Position numbers and translations under genes: made by a program. The notes below the pieces were generated by a model, which was not told the origin of the DNA, ran no database searches, and was given only the letters and a program-made list of their open reading frames with translations. DNA of 46,815 bases from Haloquadratum sp. (GTDB lineage: Archaea; Halobacteriota; Halobacteria; Halobacteriales; Haloferacaceae). Every line of letters begins with the position of its first letter. Position 1 is the first letter of the stretch. The stretch spans positions 1 through 46,815 of the forward strand of contig JAQCNF010000119.1 of assembly GCA_028275165.1 (NCBI GenBank), read 5' to 3'. This document shows, piece after piece, positions 26,601 through 34,905 of this stretch.

Positions 26601-27667
26601 TGGCTAGAAATACAAATAATCGATCACAGTTCCGACCGAGTGCACATCCACACGATCATTTTCTGCTCACAACGGTCGTTGGGAGCTATCCAAAACCAAA
26701 GTGGTTGAATCGAGCGCATGAGCTGGTCGAGGATGCAGACACGGAGTTCGATGAGGCTGATCTTGAAGAAGCACTTGATGATGCTGCGCGGGTGATGACA
26801 AACGAACATGAGAAGTCTGGATTGGATACCGTCGTAGACGGCGAAATGCGTCGTGAGGAGATGGTTGAGCACTTCGCAGAGCAGATACCAGGATACGAAT
26901 TTAATGGGCCAGTAAAAGTGTGGGGATACAATTACTTTAATAAACCATCGGTTGTCTCCTCGGTTGAGTATGACAATTCGTGGCTCGTTAATGAATTCAA
27001 CTTTACCGATAGTGTCGCCTCGCAGCCGGTGAAAGTACCGATTACCGGTCCATATACACTGGCGCGTTGGTCATTTAATGAGGCATATGACTCTGAAGAG
27101 GCATTAGCATACGAGCTGGCAGATCTTGTCAACGAAGAGGTTGAGCGACTCGTCGACGCAGGTGCTCGCTACATCCAGATTGATGAGCCTGCATTAGCTA
27201 CGACACCAGATGATCATGCTGTTGTTGGTGAATCACTCGAACGTATTGTCTCGGGCATTAGCGACGATGTTCGTATCGGTCTACACGTGTGCTATGGGGA
27301 TTATTCGCGGATCTATCCCGAAATAAATGAGTTCCCAATTGATGAGTTCGATATTGAATTGTGTAATGATGGATACGACCAGATTGATGTGTTTAAGCAA
27401 CCGTCATTGAAACCCGATCTTGCACTCGGTGTAGTAGATGCTCACGATGGGAATGTCGAGTCTGTCAGCGAGATCAAGCAGAACATCAAGCGGGGGTTGG
27501 AGGTCGTTCCAGCATCAAAACTGACTATCTCACCAGATTGTGGACTGAAACTGCTGCCACGCGAGGTGGCGTATAAAAAGATGGATAACATGGTTGAAGC
27601 GGCACGAGCGGTCGAATCTGAGCTCGATGCGGGAGACGTAGAAGAAATTGCGCTGACGAAGGCCTAA
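26600..27667 (+). CDS. metE: Methionine synthase, MetE C-terminal catalytic type
   Basis: A 355-residue protein equal to the catalytic C-terminal barrel of MetE, which transfers a methyl group to homocysteine to make methionine. Zinc ligands are visible: His229 and Cys231 in LHVCYGD, Cys314 in SPDCGLKLLP, and a likely Glu253 in FDIELCN. TTVVGSYPKP near the start and ITGPYTLARWS are family landmarks. The short archaeal form lacks the N-terminal barrel of bacterial MetE, which the upstream zinc-less paralogue may stand in for. In archaea the donor may be a methyl-corrinoid rather than methyl-folate; this is not decided by sequence. Confidence 0.9.
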   Translation: MARNTNNRSQFRPSAHPHDHFLLTTVVGSYPKPKWLNRAHELVEDADTEFDEADLEEALDDAARVMTNEHEKSGLDTVVDGEMRREEMVEHFAEQIPGYEFNGPVKVWGYNYFNKPSVVSSVEYDNSWLVNEFNFTDSVASQPVKVPITGPYTLARWSFNEAYDSEEALAYELADLVNEEVERLVDAGARYIQIDEPALATTPDDHAVVGESLERIVSGISDDVRIGLHVCYGDYSRIYPEINEFPIDEFDIELCNDGYDQIDVFKQPSLKPDLALGVVDAHDGNVESVSEIKQNIKRGLEVVPASKLTISPDCGLKLLPREVAYKKMDNMVEAARAVESELDAGDVEEIALTKA

Positions 27668-27832
27668 GCACAAACGACTCTTTATACCGTACTCTATACC
27701 TCAGTTTAAACCGATACTGTGGGCATACACGATTATCCTCTGAAATAGGGGCTGCATATCAGTTGTTGGCAATGTAATCTAGTTTATTCAGTCTGACCGG
27801 CTCGGACGTCGCTGTATCGTGACATAACTACG
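27668..27832. other. Spacer after metE
   Basis: About 165 A+T-rich bases without a gene; likely contains the metE operon terminator, though no strong hairpin is seen. Confidence 0.35.
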
Positions 27833-28300
27833 AGGCGAAAGCCCACGGCTTGAGCCGTTGAACCCGACACGATGGGGATGCAAACCACCGTTCGACAGCC
27901 GAGGGTTTGTATCCCAATCTCTCATGTTGGCCCTCTCACACTCTGTGATGACGGCGTTGCCGGTTCGACTCCGGGCTTCGCGTCCACAGCCTGCTGAGAA
28001 AGCCCAAGACCCACCTCTCGGCCGACAGGTCGGAGGCGAATGGTGGGACCCAGTCGGGTGAATACCCCTAGAGGAACGGACGGGTTTCCGTTCCGGCGCG
28101 GGAAGGGCCGTTTACTTTACACTTGACCGGGCTGGACGCGCTGGAAAGCACCCTCGAGGTCGTAACCAAGCTGCCATCGTTAAACACGCGAAAGCGTACT
28201 TGCGGGGCGAGTTCAGGGAAACGCGCACCCTTGAACTTCCCTTCGGGGAATCCCACCCTGAAGCGGCGAAAGGAGGCCAACTGTAGAAATCTAGTGATGA
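27833..28300 (+). mobile_element. Mobile-element relic with an end hairpin
   Basis: It begins with an imperfect hairpin (ACGGCT at 27845-27850 with AGCCGT at 27853-27858) in a GAAAGCCCACGG context like the IS left-end hairpins at 15.3 and 34.8 kb. Coding-like pieces follow, such as VKHAKAYLRGEFRETRTL near 28170-28225 and FGESHPEAAKGGQL ending near 28290, interrupted by stops. The stretch is richer in G+C than neighbouring genes. Positions 28043-28170 resemble 9493-9600. I could not assign the coding pieces to a transposase family. Confidence 0.5.
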
Positions 28301-28360
28301 ATCAACGCTCTCAACACTGTAACGAAGCGAGCTAAAAGCTTAGATAAGACACACACGCAG

Positions 28361-28822
28361 TCACTCATAAAGCCACTCGGAGTCAATACGATCGTACTCA
28401 ATAAGTTCGTCTGAGTCAAAGAATAGATCAATCTCCTGCTCATTTGCCCCTGGATCTTCATGATCAGAGGCATGAATAACGTTCCTCCCAAGATCGAGGC
28501 CAAAGTCTCCTCGAATTGTGCCGGGAGCAGACTCTGCTGGATCTGTTTCTCCCACCATCGATCTCACTTGTCTTGTTGCATCGGCCCCTTCTAAGACCAT
28601 GGCCATCACTGGGCCCGACGTGATGAACTCAACCAAGTCATCAAAAAAGTCCTTTTGAGTGTGCTCTTGGTAGTGCTCCTCAGCACGTTCACGGCTCAAA
28701 TGAACGAACTTTGAGGCGACGATTTTTAATCCACGCTGTTCAAATCGCGTGATAATTTCTCCAATGAGCTGGCGGTGCACTCCATCTGGCTTTATCATTA
28801 CGAAAGTGCGCTCCTGCGTCAT
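28361..28822 (-). CDS. ndk: Nucleoside diphosphate kinase
   Basis: A 153-residue NDK that moves the terminal phosphate from ATP to other nucleoside diphosphates. The phospho-histidine is His117 in NVIHASD, and the N-terminal [11 protein letters not shown] motif is intact. Length is normal. It is the last gene of a four-gene unit, rpl7ae-rps28e-rpl24e-ndk, with gaps of 2-6 bases between genes. The linkage of ndk to these ribosomal genes is common in archaea. Confidence 0.96.
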   Translation of the reverse strand: MTQERTFVMIKPDGVHRQLIGEIITRFEQRGLKIVASKFVHLSRERAEEHYQEHTQKDFFDDLVEFITSGPVMAMVLEGADATRQVRSMVGETDPAESAPGTIRGDFGLDLGRNVIHASDHEDPGANEQEIDLFFDSDELIEYDRIDSEWLYE

Positions 28823-28824
28823 CC

Positions 28825-29013
28825 TCAGTTGCCGTCCTCAGTTCTTCCAGCCTGTGTCCACTCAAGATCTCGCGGCTCACGACCAAGTTGGTAGTTCTTC
28901 TCAGCTTTCGAGTCCTTGAAATACAGCACAGTTCCATCGTTCTTGACAAGCATTGTTCCTGTTCCCGGTTCGATTTCCTCACCAGAAAAATCGCAGATAC
29001 GTGTCTCAGCCAT
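28825..29013 (-). CDS. rpl24e: Ribosomal protein L24e, zinc ligands lost
   Basis: A 62-residue large-subunit protein recognised by [11 protein letters not shown] and [11 protein letters not shown]. Classical archaeal L24e binds zinc through four cysteines (CDYCG and FCSSKC). Only Cys7 remains: Ser10 replaces the second, and Lys33 and Ala37 replace the other two (FKDSKAEKN). The fold probably persists, stabilised without metal. I have a recollection that relatives share this loss, so it may be a clade feature and not a defect. It lies 3 bases after rps28e. Confidence 0.93.
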   Translation of the reverse strand: MAETRICDFSGEEIEPGTGTMLVKNDGTVLYFKDSKAEKNYQLGREPRDLEWTQAGRTEDGN

Positions 29014-29016
29014 CAG

Positions 29017-29241
29017 TTATCGACCTCCGATTGAGTCTGCATCGCGCTGTGTCTCACGCAACTGTAGAACATCACCCTCTCGAACTGGGCCAAGTACATT
29101 CCGGGTAATTATGCGGCCTTGGTTCGTCCCTTCGCGGATTCGGCATTTCACTTGCATTGCCTCGCCGTGCATTCCAGTTTTGCCAACGATTTCAATCACC
29201 TCTGCAGATGTCGAATCGTTGGTCGTCTCTTCGGCACTCAT
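29017..29241 (-). CDS. rps28e: Ribosomal protein S28e
   Basis: A 74-residue small-subunit protein with the S1-like barrel. The conserved parts read [20 protein letters not shown], then [18 protein letters not shown]. The first ten residues are an acidic haloarchaeal extension. It sits 6 bases after rpl7ae and 3 before rpl24e. Confidence 0.95.
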   Translation of the reverse strand: MSAEETTNDSTSAEVIEIVGKTGMHGEAMQVKCRIREGTNQGRIITRNVLGPVREGDVLQLRETQRDADSIGGR

Positions 29242-29247
29242 TCTGGA

Positions 29248-29610
29248 TTACCGAAGTTCCTCTACTTTTTCAGCAATCTCTTCGACCTGACGATCCGACT
29301 CGCCACCGTCGATAATTGCTGCGGCAGCAGAGCCGACTTCCAGACCAGCAGCTTGGCCAATCTGCTCTTGAGTTTCGACGAAAATGAATGGAATGCCTTT
29401 TTCATCAGCCAACTCAGGCAGGTGCATGACAATCTCCTCAGGTGTGACATCTTCGGCGACTAAGACCAAATCTGCTGTTCCACGCTCGACTGATTTGGTT
29501 GTTTCGTTCGTTCCTTTCTTTACGCTTCCGGTATCTCGTGCCACCTCAAGTGCCTCGAGAGCATCGTCTGCGAGGTCGGTGGGTACATCGAAGTCTACGT
29601 ATACTGGCAT
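29248..29610 (-). CDS. rpl7ae: Ribosomal protein L7Ae
   Basis: A 120-residue kink-turn-binding protein. In archaea it is shared by the large ribosomal subunit, box C/D and H/ACA guide RNPs, and RNase P. The RNA-contact segment is visible as [14 protein letters not shown], with [12 protein letters not shown] and [13 protein letters not shown] following. It is the first gene of rpl7ae-rps28e-rpl24e-ndk. A structured 5' leader (29611-29700) contains a kink-turn-like fold that could let L7Ae bind its own mRNA; see that entry. Confidence 0.96.
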   Translation of the reverse strand: MPVYVDFDVPTDLADDALEALEVARDTGSVKKGTNETTKSVERGTADLVLVAEDVTPEEIVMHLPELADEKGIPFIFVETQEQIGQAAGLEVGSAAAAIIDGGESDRQVEEIAEKVEELR

Positions 29611-29702
29611 GTATATTCACCATCCTGTTCCCGGGCTCGACTACCCCACCGATTGTTTAGCAAATTTCCTCCGATGGAGAGCATCATCAACCCCGGACAG
29701 GG
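29611..29702 (-). promoter_or_regulatory. Structured 5' leader of rpl7ae with kink-turn-like element
   Basis: On the minus strand, CCUGUCCGGG (29693-29702) can pair with CCCGGGAACAGG (29621-29632), leaving a two-base bulge. Between them sits UUGAUGAUG...CAUCGGA (about 29667-29690), in which GAUG/CAUC form a helix flanked by the tandem sheared G-A/A-G pairs of a box C/D-like kink-turn, with GUU as a possible three-base bulge. A TATA-like CTTTTATG at 29727-29735 would start the transcript near 29702. Pairing is seen directly; L7Ae binding is inference. Confidence 0.45.
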
Positions 29703-29735
29703 TCTACTCATAAATTCACTGGCCTGCATAAAAGG

Positions 29736-30132
29736 GCTTTCAATAGCGTTCTTCCGTGGTATCGCGGCACACAATATGTCATGGTACCGATATCGGAGCA
29801 TAATTTGATATCGGTTAATCGAGAACGGCTCAGTCAAGAAACTAAACACTTCCAGTATCAAAGCTACGTTGTTTGTGTTCGGATCGTTTGCGATGGCACA
29901 CAGGTTGGGCACCATCCCAGGTTAATGAAAGAGAGAGTACTGACAGGAGATACACGGGTTGTCTCAATCGTGCTCAAATAGACAGCACTCTCAAGCGCGT
30001 ATTTCAACAGAGAAGATAATAAAGACTAAATCCTTCCCCTCCTCGGATTTCTGTCACGGAAGTCTACAGTTTGATTCATCAATCTAATTTTGATGTGCTT
30101 CCAGACGTCGTTAGAGTGTGTTGTTTCAGCGG
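29736..30132. other. Spacer between rpl7ae and gltX
   Basis: About 400 bases between the rpl7ae promoter and the end of gltX. A plus-strand open frame at 29781-29981 has no recognisable features and no promoter spacing. Nothing else is visible. Confidence 0.4.
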
Positions 30133-31851
30133 TTACGAATGAGTCCAATAAACGACTGATGGTCGTGCTGAATGCTCTGTGTGATCATCAACACGAGCGA
30201 ATCCAATCCGCTCGAACTGTACGACTGTGTCAGGTGACGTCTGCTGGAAGTCAGGTTCGGCGACCCCAGAGACGGTCCCCTCAGGGGTATGCATCTCGAC
30301 TGGAATTGCACTTTCTGTGTCCACCCAGTGGATAACGTCGACAGCACCTGATTGGACTACCTCTAATTCGTCGCCAGTGGGAATGAGCTGATCGCCGGTA
30401 CGACGAACACACCCCAACGATTTCAGCCAAACCCGCTCCCCCTCTTGTGGTACGTCTGCAGACTCGATTTGAACAGAGTCTCCGACAGGGATTGTCCGAG
30501 TACCCCGGTCTGCGTCTGGGTGCAATGGAGGTGTTGCGTGGGGTGGACCATCTCTGAGCGAAAATGTTGTACCGTCCCTAATCATGAAGTATCGATCTGC
30601 GTCTCGATCAACCTGACTACGATTGTTTGCATAGATCGACGACATTGAGAGCTCAACATTATTCGTTGAGGTGCCGAGCTCATTCATTGCCTCAACTATC
30701 GCGTCACCTTTGATACCACGTCGGCGCAGACTCTGTATTGTCGGAGCACGAGGATCTCCCCAGCCATTCAATCTACCTGCTTCGATTTCTTGTTTGATTG
30801 TCGATGTCGAGAGTGCTATATCATATGCATCGACTTGGATATGCCCCCAGTGAACGACTTCTGGATAGTCCCACTCAAGATAATCGTAGAGAAATTCTTG
30901 CCGTTTGGCCGAATCTTGGAGATCAATACCGCGAATAATGTGTGTGACACCAGTTAGGTGGTCGTCAATCGCTGATTGAAAATCGAGCATTGGCCAGCAC
31001 CGATATTCAGAGGCAGACTCTCTGGGATGAGGAGTATCGATTTGTCGAAATCCAACCCAGTCGCGAAGTGCCGGATTTTTATGATTAATGTCAGTTCGAA
31101 TCCGCAACACCATCTCACCAGCTGTGTACTCTCCGGCGACCATTCGTTCGAACTCTTCCTGCGTTTTCGTGACTGACTTCTGTCTGTGAGGACAGGGTTC
31201 AGCATTATTCTTTAGTGCTGAAAAGTGTTCACCGCTACAGGAACACGTGTACGCTCCTTCTGCGGCGATCACCTCACGAGCATGTTCATAGTAGGTTTCC
31301 AGCCGGTCAGATGCATAGATGACGTCATCTGGTTCAAATCCGAGGTAATTGATATCATCTAAAATGGCATCATAGGCATCAAGATCTGGTCGTTTTGTCT
31401 CAGGATCAGTATCGTCGAATCGCACAATAAATGAGCCGTCGTAGCGGTCCTTGTACGTCCCAATAACTGCTGGCATGCGACCGTGTCCGATATGCCACGG
31501 TCCGTTCGGGTTTGGTGCTGCGCGCATTCGAACTCGCGACGTGTCACCAGGTAATGCAGGTAGAGTATGTGTTGGTTCATCGGACTCGGCTTCGAGTTCT
31601 GCGAGTGCCTCAGGCGCTGTCTCCTCAAGATGTGCACGCCGCTCTGTAGGAGTTTGTGAATTTACATCCTCGACAACATCAGAGACTACTCGTGAGACTT
31701 TTCCTCCTTGCGAGCGGAACTCAGGGTTCTCACTCATCAAAGGGCCCATTACTGCGCTCACTTCTGCTGCGCTTTCGTACTTTACTGCATTCAGTAGCGC
31801 GTGTTTTTCAGCAGCTTGACGGATAGCACGTTGTAACTCATTATCCATCAT
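30133..31851 (-). CDS. gltX: Glutamyl-tRNA synthetase (archaeal type)
   Basis: A 572-residue class I synthetase. The HIGH signature is His120-Ile-Gly-His123 in NGPWHIGHGR, and the KMSKS-equivalent loop reads ALSTSTI near residue 350. The N-terminal 100 residues are the archaeal/eukaryotic extension and the C-terminus is an all-beta anticodon domain, unlike bacterial GluRS. In archaea it charges both tRNA-Glu and tRNA-Gln, the latter converted by GatDE. It is last in a minus-strand unit rnj-idsA-gltX, 53 bases after idsA. A second ATG immediately after the first could also be used. Confidence 0.95.
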   Translation of the reverse strand: MMDNELQRAIRQAAEKHALLNAVKYESAAEVSAVMGPLMSENPEFRSQGGKVSRVVSDVVEDVNSQTPTERRAHLEETAPEALAELEAESDEPTHTLPALPGDTSRVRMRAAPNPNGPWHIGHGRMPAVIGTYKDRYDGSFIVRFDDTDPETKRPDLDAYDAILDDINYLGFEPDDVIYASDRLETYYEHAREVIAAEGAYTCSCSGEHFSALKNNAEPCPHRQKSVTKTQEEFERMVAGEYTAGEMVLRIRTDINHKNPALRDWVGFRQIDTPHPRESASEYRCWPMLDFQSAIDDHLTGVTHIIRGIDLQDSAKRQEFLYDYLEWDYPEVVHWGHIQVDAYDIALSTSTIKQEIEAGRLNGWGDPRAPTIQSLRRRGIKGDAIVEAMNELGTSTNNVELSMSSIYANNRSQVDRDADRYFMIRDGTTFSLRDGPPHATPPLHPDADRGTRTIPVGDSVQIESADVPQEGERVWLKSLGCVRRTGDQLIPTGDELEVVQSGAVDVIHWVDTESAIPVEMHTPEGTVSGVAEPDFQQTSPDTVVQFERIGFARVDDHTEHSARPSVVYWTHS

Positions 31852-31904
31852 TCATTTCTGCGTATTCGCCAGTAAAAATAGCCTCGCTTCAGGTCAAACA
31901 AATT

Positions 31905-32951
31905 TTAGTATCGACGGGTAATAAAGAAGTCTGCGATATCCGCCAGCAGTGAACGAGGTTTATTATCAGGGAGTACTGTCAGATGGCCTTTTGCGTTCTC
32001 AACTAATTCTGTCGCTTTCTCACTTGCATAGGTGATTGAGCCAGTTGAGCGCAGAGATTCCACTGCAGCATCAATATCTTCCTCGGATACCTCGCTCACA
32101 CGTGTATCTGGGACGAGGGCATCGACATCTGTCCCGTGCTTTCGAGCATGCAGTGTGATAAGCGTCTCCTTATTCTCAACGAGATCCGACCCACGCTGTT
32201 TGCCGAGTTCCTCTGAGGGGACAGTGAGGTCTAACACATCATCCTGGATCTGAAACGCACATCCAGCATCGATTCCATATCGATACATTGCTTGGATGGT
32301 TTTATCAGATGCGTCCATGAGCATTGCTGTCGTTGCTGCTGCAGCACCATAGAGGACTGCCGTCTTGAGCTCAACCATTTCCAGATACTCTACAGGAAGC
32401 ACCTCTTGTTGTCGCTCAAATTCGACATCTAAGGCCTGTCCCTCACAGATTTTCGTACACGTCGTTGCCAGACGGTGGACAGCTTTCGTTCCGTTCGCTG
32501 GGTCTGCACCTGTGCTTGACATGAGTTCGAAGGCCTTCGCATAGAGGGTATCACCTGCTAAGATAGCGGTCTCAGTGTCATACTGCTGATGCACTGCTGG
32601 CACACCTCGCCGAAGGTCATCCTCATCCATAATGTCATCATGAATAAGAGTAAATGACTGTATCACCTCGATTGCCGTCGCTGCCGACATGACATCAATC
32701 TCAGATCCGTCAAGAGCAGGAAAGGAGCGGTAGTTTAGCTCATGTGTTGAAATATCCGCTAACGATTCAGCAGTCAAGAGTGCGACTGTCGGTCGGAGCC
32801 GCTTACCACCAGCTTTGAGGAGATATCGGGTGGCTTCATACAGCCGTTCAGGAGAGCGAGACGGCACGTCCTCATCAAGTGCTTCATTTATCAGTTCACG
32901 CCGATCACTGATAGCGTTCAGGACACGATCCCCGGTCGTATCCGAATCCAT
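31905..32951 (-). CDS. idsA: Geranylgeranyl diphosphate synthase (polyprenyl synthetase)
   Basis: A 348-residue trans-prenyltransferase. The first Asp-rich motif is DDIMD at residues 105-109 and the second is DDVLD at 236-240. It adds isopentenyl units to make GGPP for archaeal membrane lipids and for phytoene synthase. The bulky Phe100, five residues before the first motif, resembles the chain-length residue of archaeal GGPP synthases; the actual product length is not proven. It begins one base after the stop of rnj, so the two are tightly coupled. Confidence 0.93.
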   Translation of the reverse strand: MDSDTTGDRVLNAISDRRELINEALDEDVPSRSPERLYEATRYLLKAGGKRLRPTVALLTAESLADISTHELNYRSFPALDGSEIDVMSAATAIEVIQSFTLIHDDIMDEDDLRRGVPAVHQQYDTETAILAGDTLYAKAFELMSSTGADPANGTKAVHRLATTCTKICEGQALDVEFERQQEVLPVEYLEMVELKTAVLYGAAAATTAMLMDASDKTIQAMYRYGIDAGCAFQIQDDVLDLTVPSEELGKQRGSDLVENKETLITLHARKHGTDVDALVPDTRVSEVSEEDIDAAVESLRSTGSITYASEKATELVENAKGHLTVLPDNKPRSLLADIADFFITRRY

Positions 32952-32952
32952 C

Positions 32953-34305
32953 TTACTCCACCAATTGAATCAAGTTGCCATTACGACTGATGTGCAGGTC
33001 TCGACCGGCTGCATATCCCTGAGACTCTGCGAGATCGACATATGGAGAGAGCCCTTCAAGCGTCTGATGTGCAGGGATAATATGCTGTGGTTGAAGTGCG
33101 TCGATCATCTGGTAATGTCCTTCTTCACGGAGGTGACCAGAAACGTGGATGTCATCGTATATCCGTGCACCCTGCATTTTCAGCAGACGCTCTGACTGGT
33201 ATCGTTGTCCCTCATTGGTCGGCTCTGGGATTACCCGGGCAGAGAACAGTACTTTATCTCCGTTCTCCAGTTCGTAGGGAGTTTCGCCGCGGCCCATGCG
33301 AGTCAGCATTGCTCGTGGCTCACCCTGATGACCAGTCACGATTGGGAGATACTTTTCTTTTCCTTCTTTCATAATCCGCTTGAATGTCCGATCGACAGAT
33401 TTTCGATGTCCATACATTCCAACATCGTCTGGGAATTCAACGAACCCGAGACGTTCTGCTGTTCCGGAGTACTTCTCCATCGACCGTCCAAGTAATACAG
33501 GTTGTCTATCAATTTCTTTCGCGAACCTGACCAGAGAGGAAACGCGAGAAACATGAGAGGAGAATGTTGTCGCAACAATTCCCCCATCATAATCTTCTAT
33601 CGAGTGGATAACATCTTGAAGATGTGTCTGCGCAACTGATTCAGATGGTGTCCGACCTTTTGAACCAGCGTTTGTACAATCCTCGATGTAACAGAGGACA
33701 CCATTATTTTCACGGCCAATTTCACGGAATCGTTTCATATCAATCGGATCTTGGATCACCGGTGAGTGGTCTATCCGTTTGTCGAGTCCATAGACAACTG
33801 CCCCCTCGGGCGTGTGAAGCACGGGATTGATCGCATCAATAATCGAGTGTGTGATATGGACAAATTCGAGATCGACCTGTCCAGAATTCCCGATTGACAT
33901 GGATTTGCCGGCCTCCATTTTGACCAGTTCATTACTCACTTGAAACTTGCCTTCATCTTCGAGCTGTTGTCTTACGAGCTCAATTGTGAACGGTGTCGCG
34001 ACGATTGGTGCATCATATCGATGTGCGAGCTTTGATAAAGCACCAATATGATCAAGATGTCCATGAGTGGGCACGATTGCCTTGACATCTCCCTGAAGAT
34101 CAGACATGACCCGATCGTCAGGAATCGCTCCCATGTCGATCAAGTCTAAACTGTGCATCTTTTCGGTCTCTACATTATCATGTATGAGAACCTGGCTAAG
34201 GTTCAGGCCCATGTCGAAGACAACGATATCATCGCCAGCACGGACTGCCGTCATCTGTCGGCCGACCTCTTCGTAACCGCCAATGGTTGCAATTTCGATT
34301 TCCAT
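32953..34305 (-). CDS. rnj: Ribonuclease J, archaeal type
   Basis: A 450-residue metallo-beta-lactamase/beta-CASP nuclease. The metal motif H-x-H-x-D-H is at residues 81-86 (THGHLDHIG). Later motifs include [10 protein letters not shown], the SGHLREEGH segment and [11 protein letters not shown]. Archaeal RNase J is a 5'-3' exoribonuclease in mRNA turnover. The start at 34305 ([15 protein letters not shown]) matches the family N-terminus. An alternative ATG at 34350 has a good ribosome-binding sequence (AGGAGGT, 8 bases upstream) and would add 15 residues, so the start is not settled. It heads the rnj-idsA-gltX unit. Confidence 0.93.
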   Translation of the reverse strand: MEIEIATIGGYEEVGRQMTAVRAGDDIVVFDMGLNLSQVLIHDNVETEKMHSLDLIDMGAIPDDRVMSDLQGDVKAIVPTHGHLDHIGALSKLAHRYDAPIVATPFTIELVRQQLEDEGKFQVSNELVKMEAGKSMSIGNSGQVDLEFVHITHSIIDAINPVLHTPEGAVVYGLDKRIDHSPVIQDPIDMKRFREIGRENNGVLCYIEDCTNAGSKGRTPSESVAQTHLQDVIHSIEDYDGGIVATTFSSHVSRVSSLVRFAKEIDRQPVLLGRSMEKYSGTAERLGFVEFPDDVGMYGHRKSVDRTFKRIMKEGKEKYLPIVTGHQGEPRAMLTRMGRGETPYELENGDKVLFSARVIPEPTNEGQRYQSERLLKMQGARIYDDIHVSGHLREEGHYQMIDALQPQHIIPAHQTLEGLSPYVDLAESQGYAAGRDLHISRNGNLIQLVE

Positions 34306-34373
34306 AGTAGATCCGAGCATTGAAAGCCATGATGTGGCGAGAGTGCTCATTGAAATACCTCCTGGGAGCACTT

Positions 34374-34388
34374 ATCTATATTATATAT
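34374..34388 (-). promoter_or_regulatory. TATA-like promoter element for rnj-idsA-gltX
   Basis: The minus strand reads TCTATATATAATATAG upstream of rnj. Transcription would begin near 34355, directly before the AGGAGGT/ATG at 34350. This supports the longer start for rnj, in tension with the family N-terminus. Confidence 0.45.
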
Positions 34389-34780
34389 AGACAAGCTTGA
34401 CTGGATTGTGCGGCCGCGGCGTCTTACAGCGCGTCGATCGTCAATCCCCCGTGCCTACTTCTGAGTAGACACTTGTCCGCAGGAGGGTAACTATCAAGAG
34501 ATTCACGACGAATTGTTAAAAACTACGTGGGTTAGCTACCGCATCAAATTCAGGTTGCTATACAGAGGCGAGCAGAATGCTTGCTCGTATCACTGATTCT
34601 GAGCCCCCCGATTGGTCTGTGACGGTCGGCGTGGTCGGCTTCCTTTTGATGAGGCACACACCGAGTCAGTTGCCACTTTTCGGCGCACGAGTTCTTGGAC
34701 AACACAGTTGAGCAAACTCGTGTCGGCCTGAGGAGTTCACTCGTGGATTGTCTCGTTGATTCGGCATCATACAGTGGCAG
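34389..34780. other. Stretch between the rnj promoter and the IS left end
   Basis: About 390 bases with no supportable gene. A minus-strand open frame at 34550-34873 has no recognisable motif and crosses the IS end hairpin. It may be transposon debris. Confidence 0.4.
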
Positions 34781-34820
34781 CGCGGAAACCCACGGGTTTA
34801 GCCGTGGGAGGAAGCGCGTC
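34781..34820 (+). repeat. IS left-end hairpin
   Basis: CCCACGG (34789-34795) pairs with CCGTGGG (34802-34808) around GTTTAG, followed by AGGAAGCGCG. It lies about 100 bases before the tnpB relic starting at 34906, the place of the left-end hairpin in IS200/IS605 elements. Related hairpins occur at 15298, 27838 and 36989. Confidence 0.75.
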
Positions 34821-34905
34821 GCTTCTGAGACAATATACACATCCAGACACGGTTGACTCCCGATGCGAAACATAGTATGTAGATAATACTCTCAATATTT
34901 GAACT

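Noticed and set aside
27833-28300. RNase P RNA or SRP RNA
   Set aside because: The stretch is G+C-rich and folds locally, but I could not find the conserved core sequences of either RNA; the end hairpin and coding-like pieces fit mobile-element debris better.
29781-29981. 66-codon plus-strand frame between rpl7ae and gltX
   Set aside because: No recognisable motif, no acidic bias typical of haloarchaeal proteins, no promoter spacing.
34550-34873. 107-codon minus-strand frame
   Set aside because: Crosses the IS left-end hairpin and matches no family I recognise.
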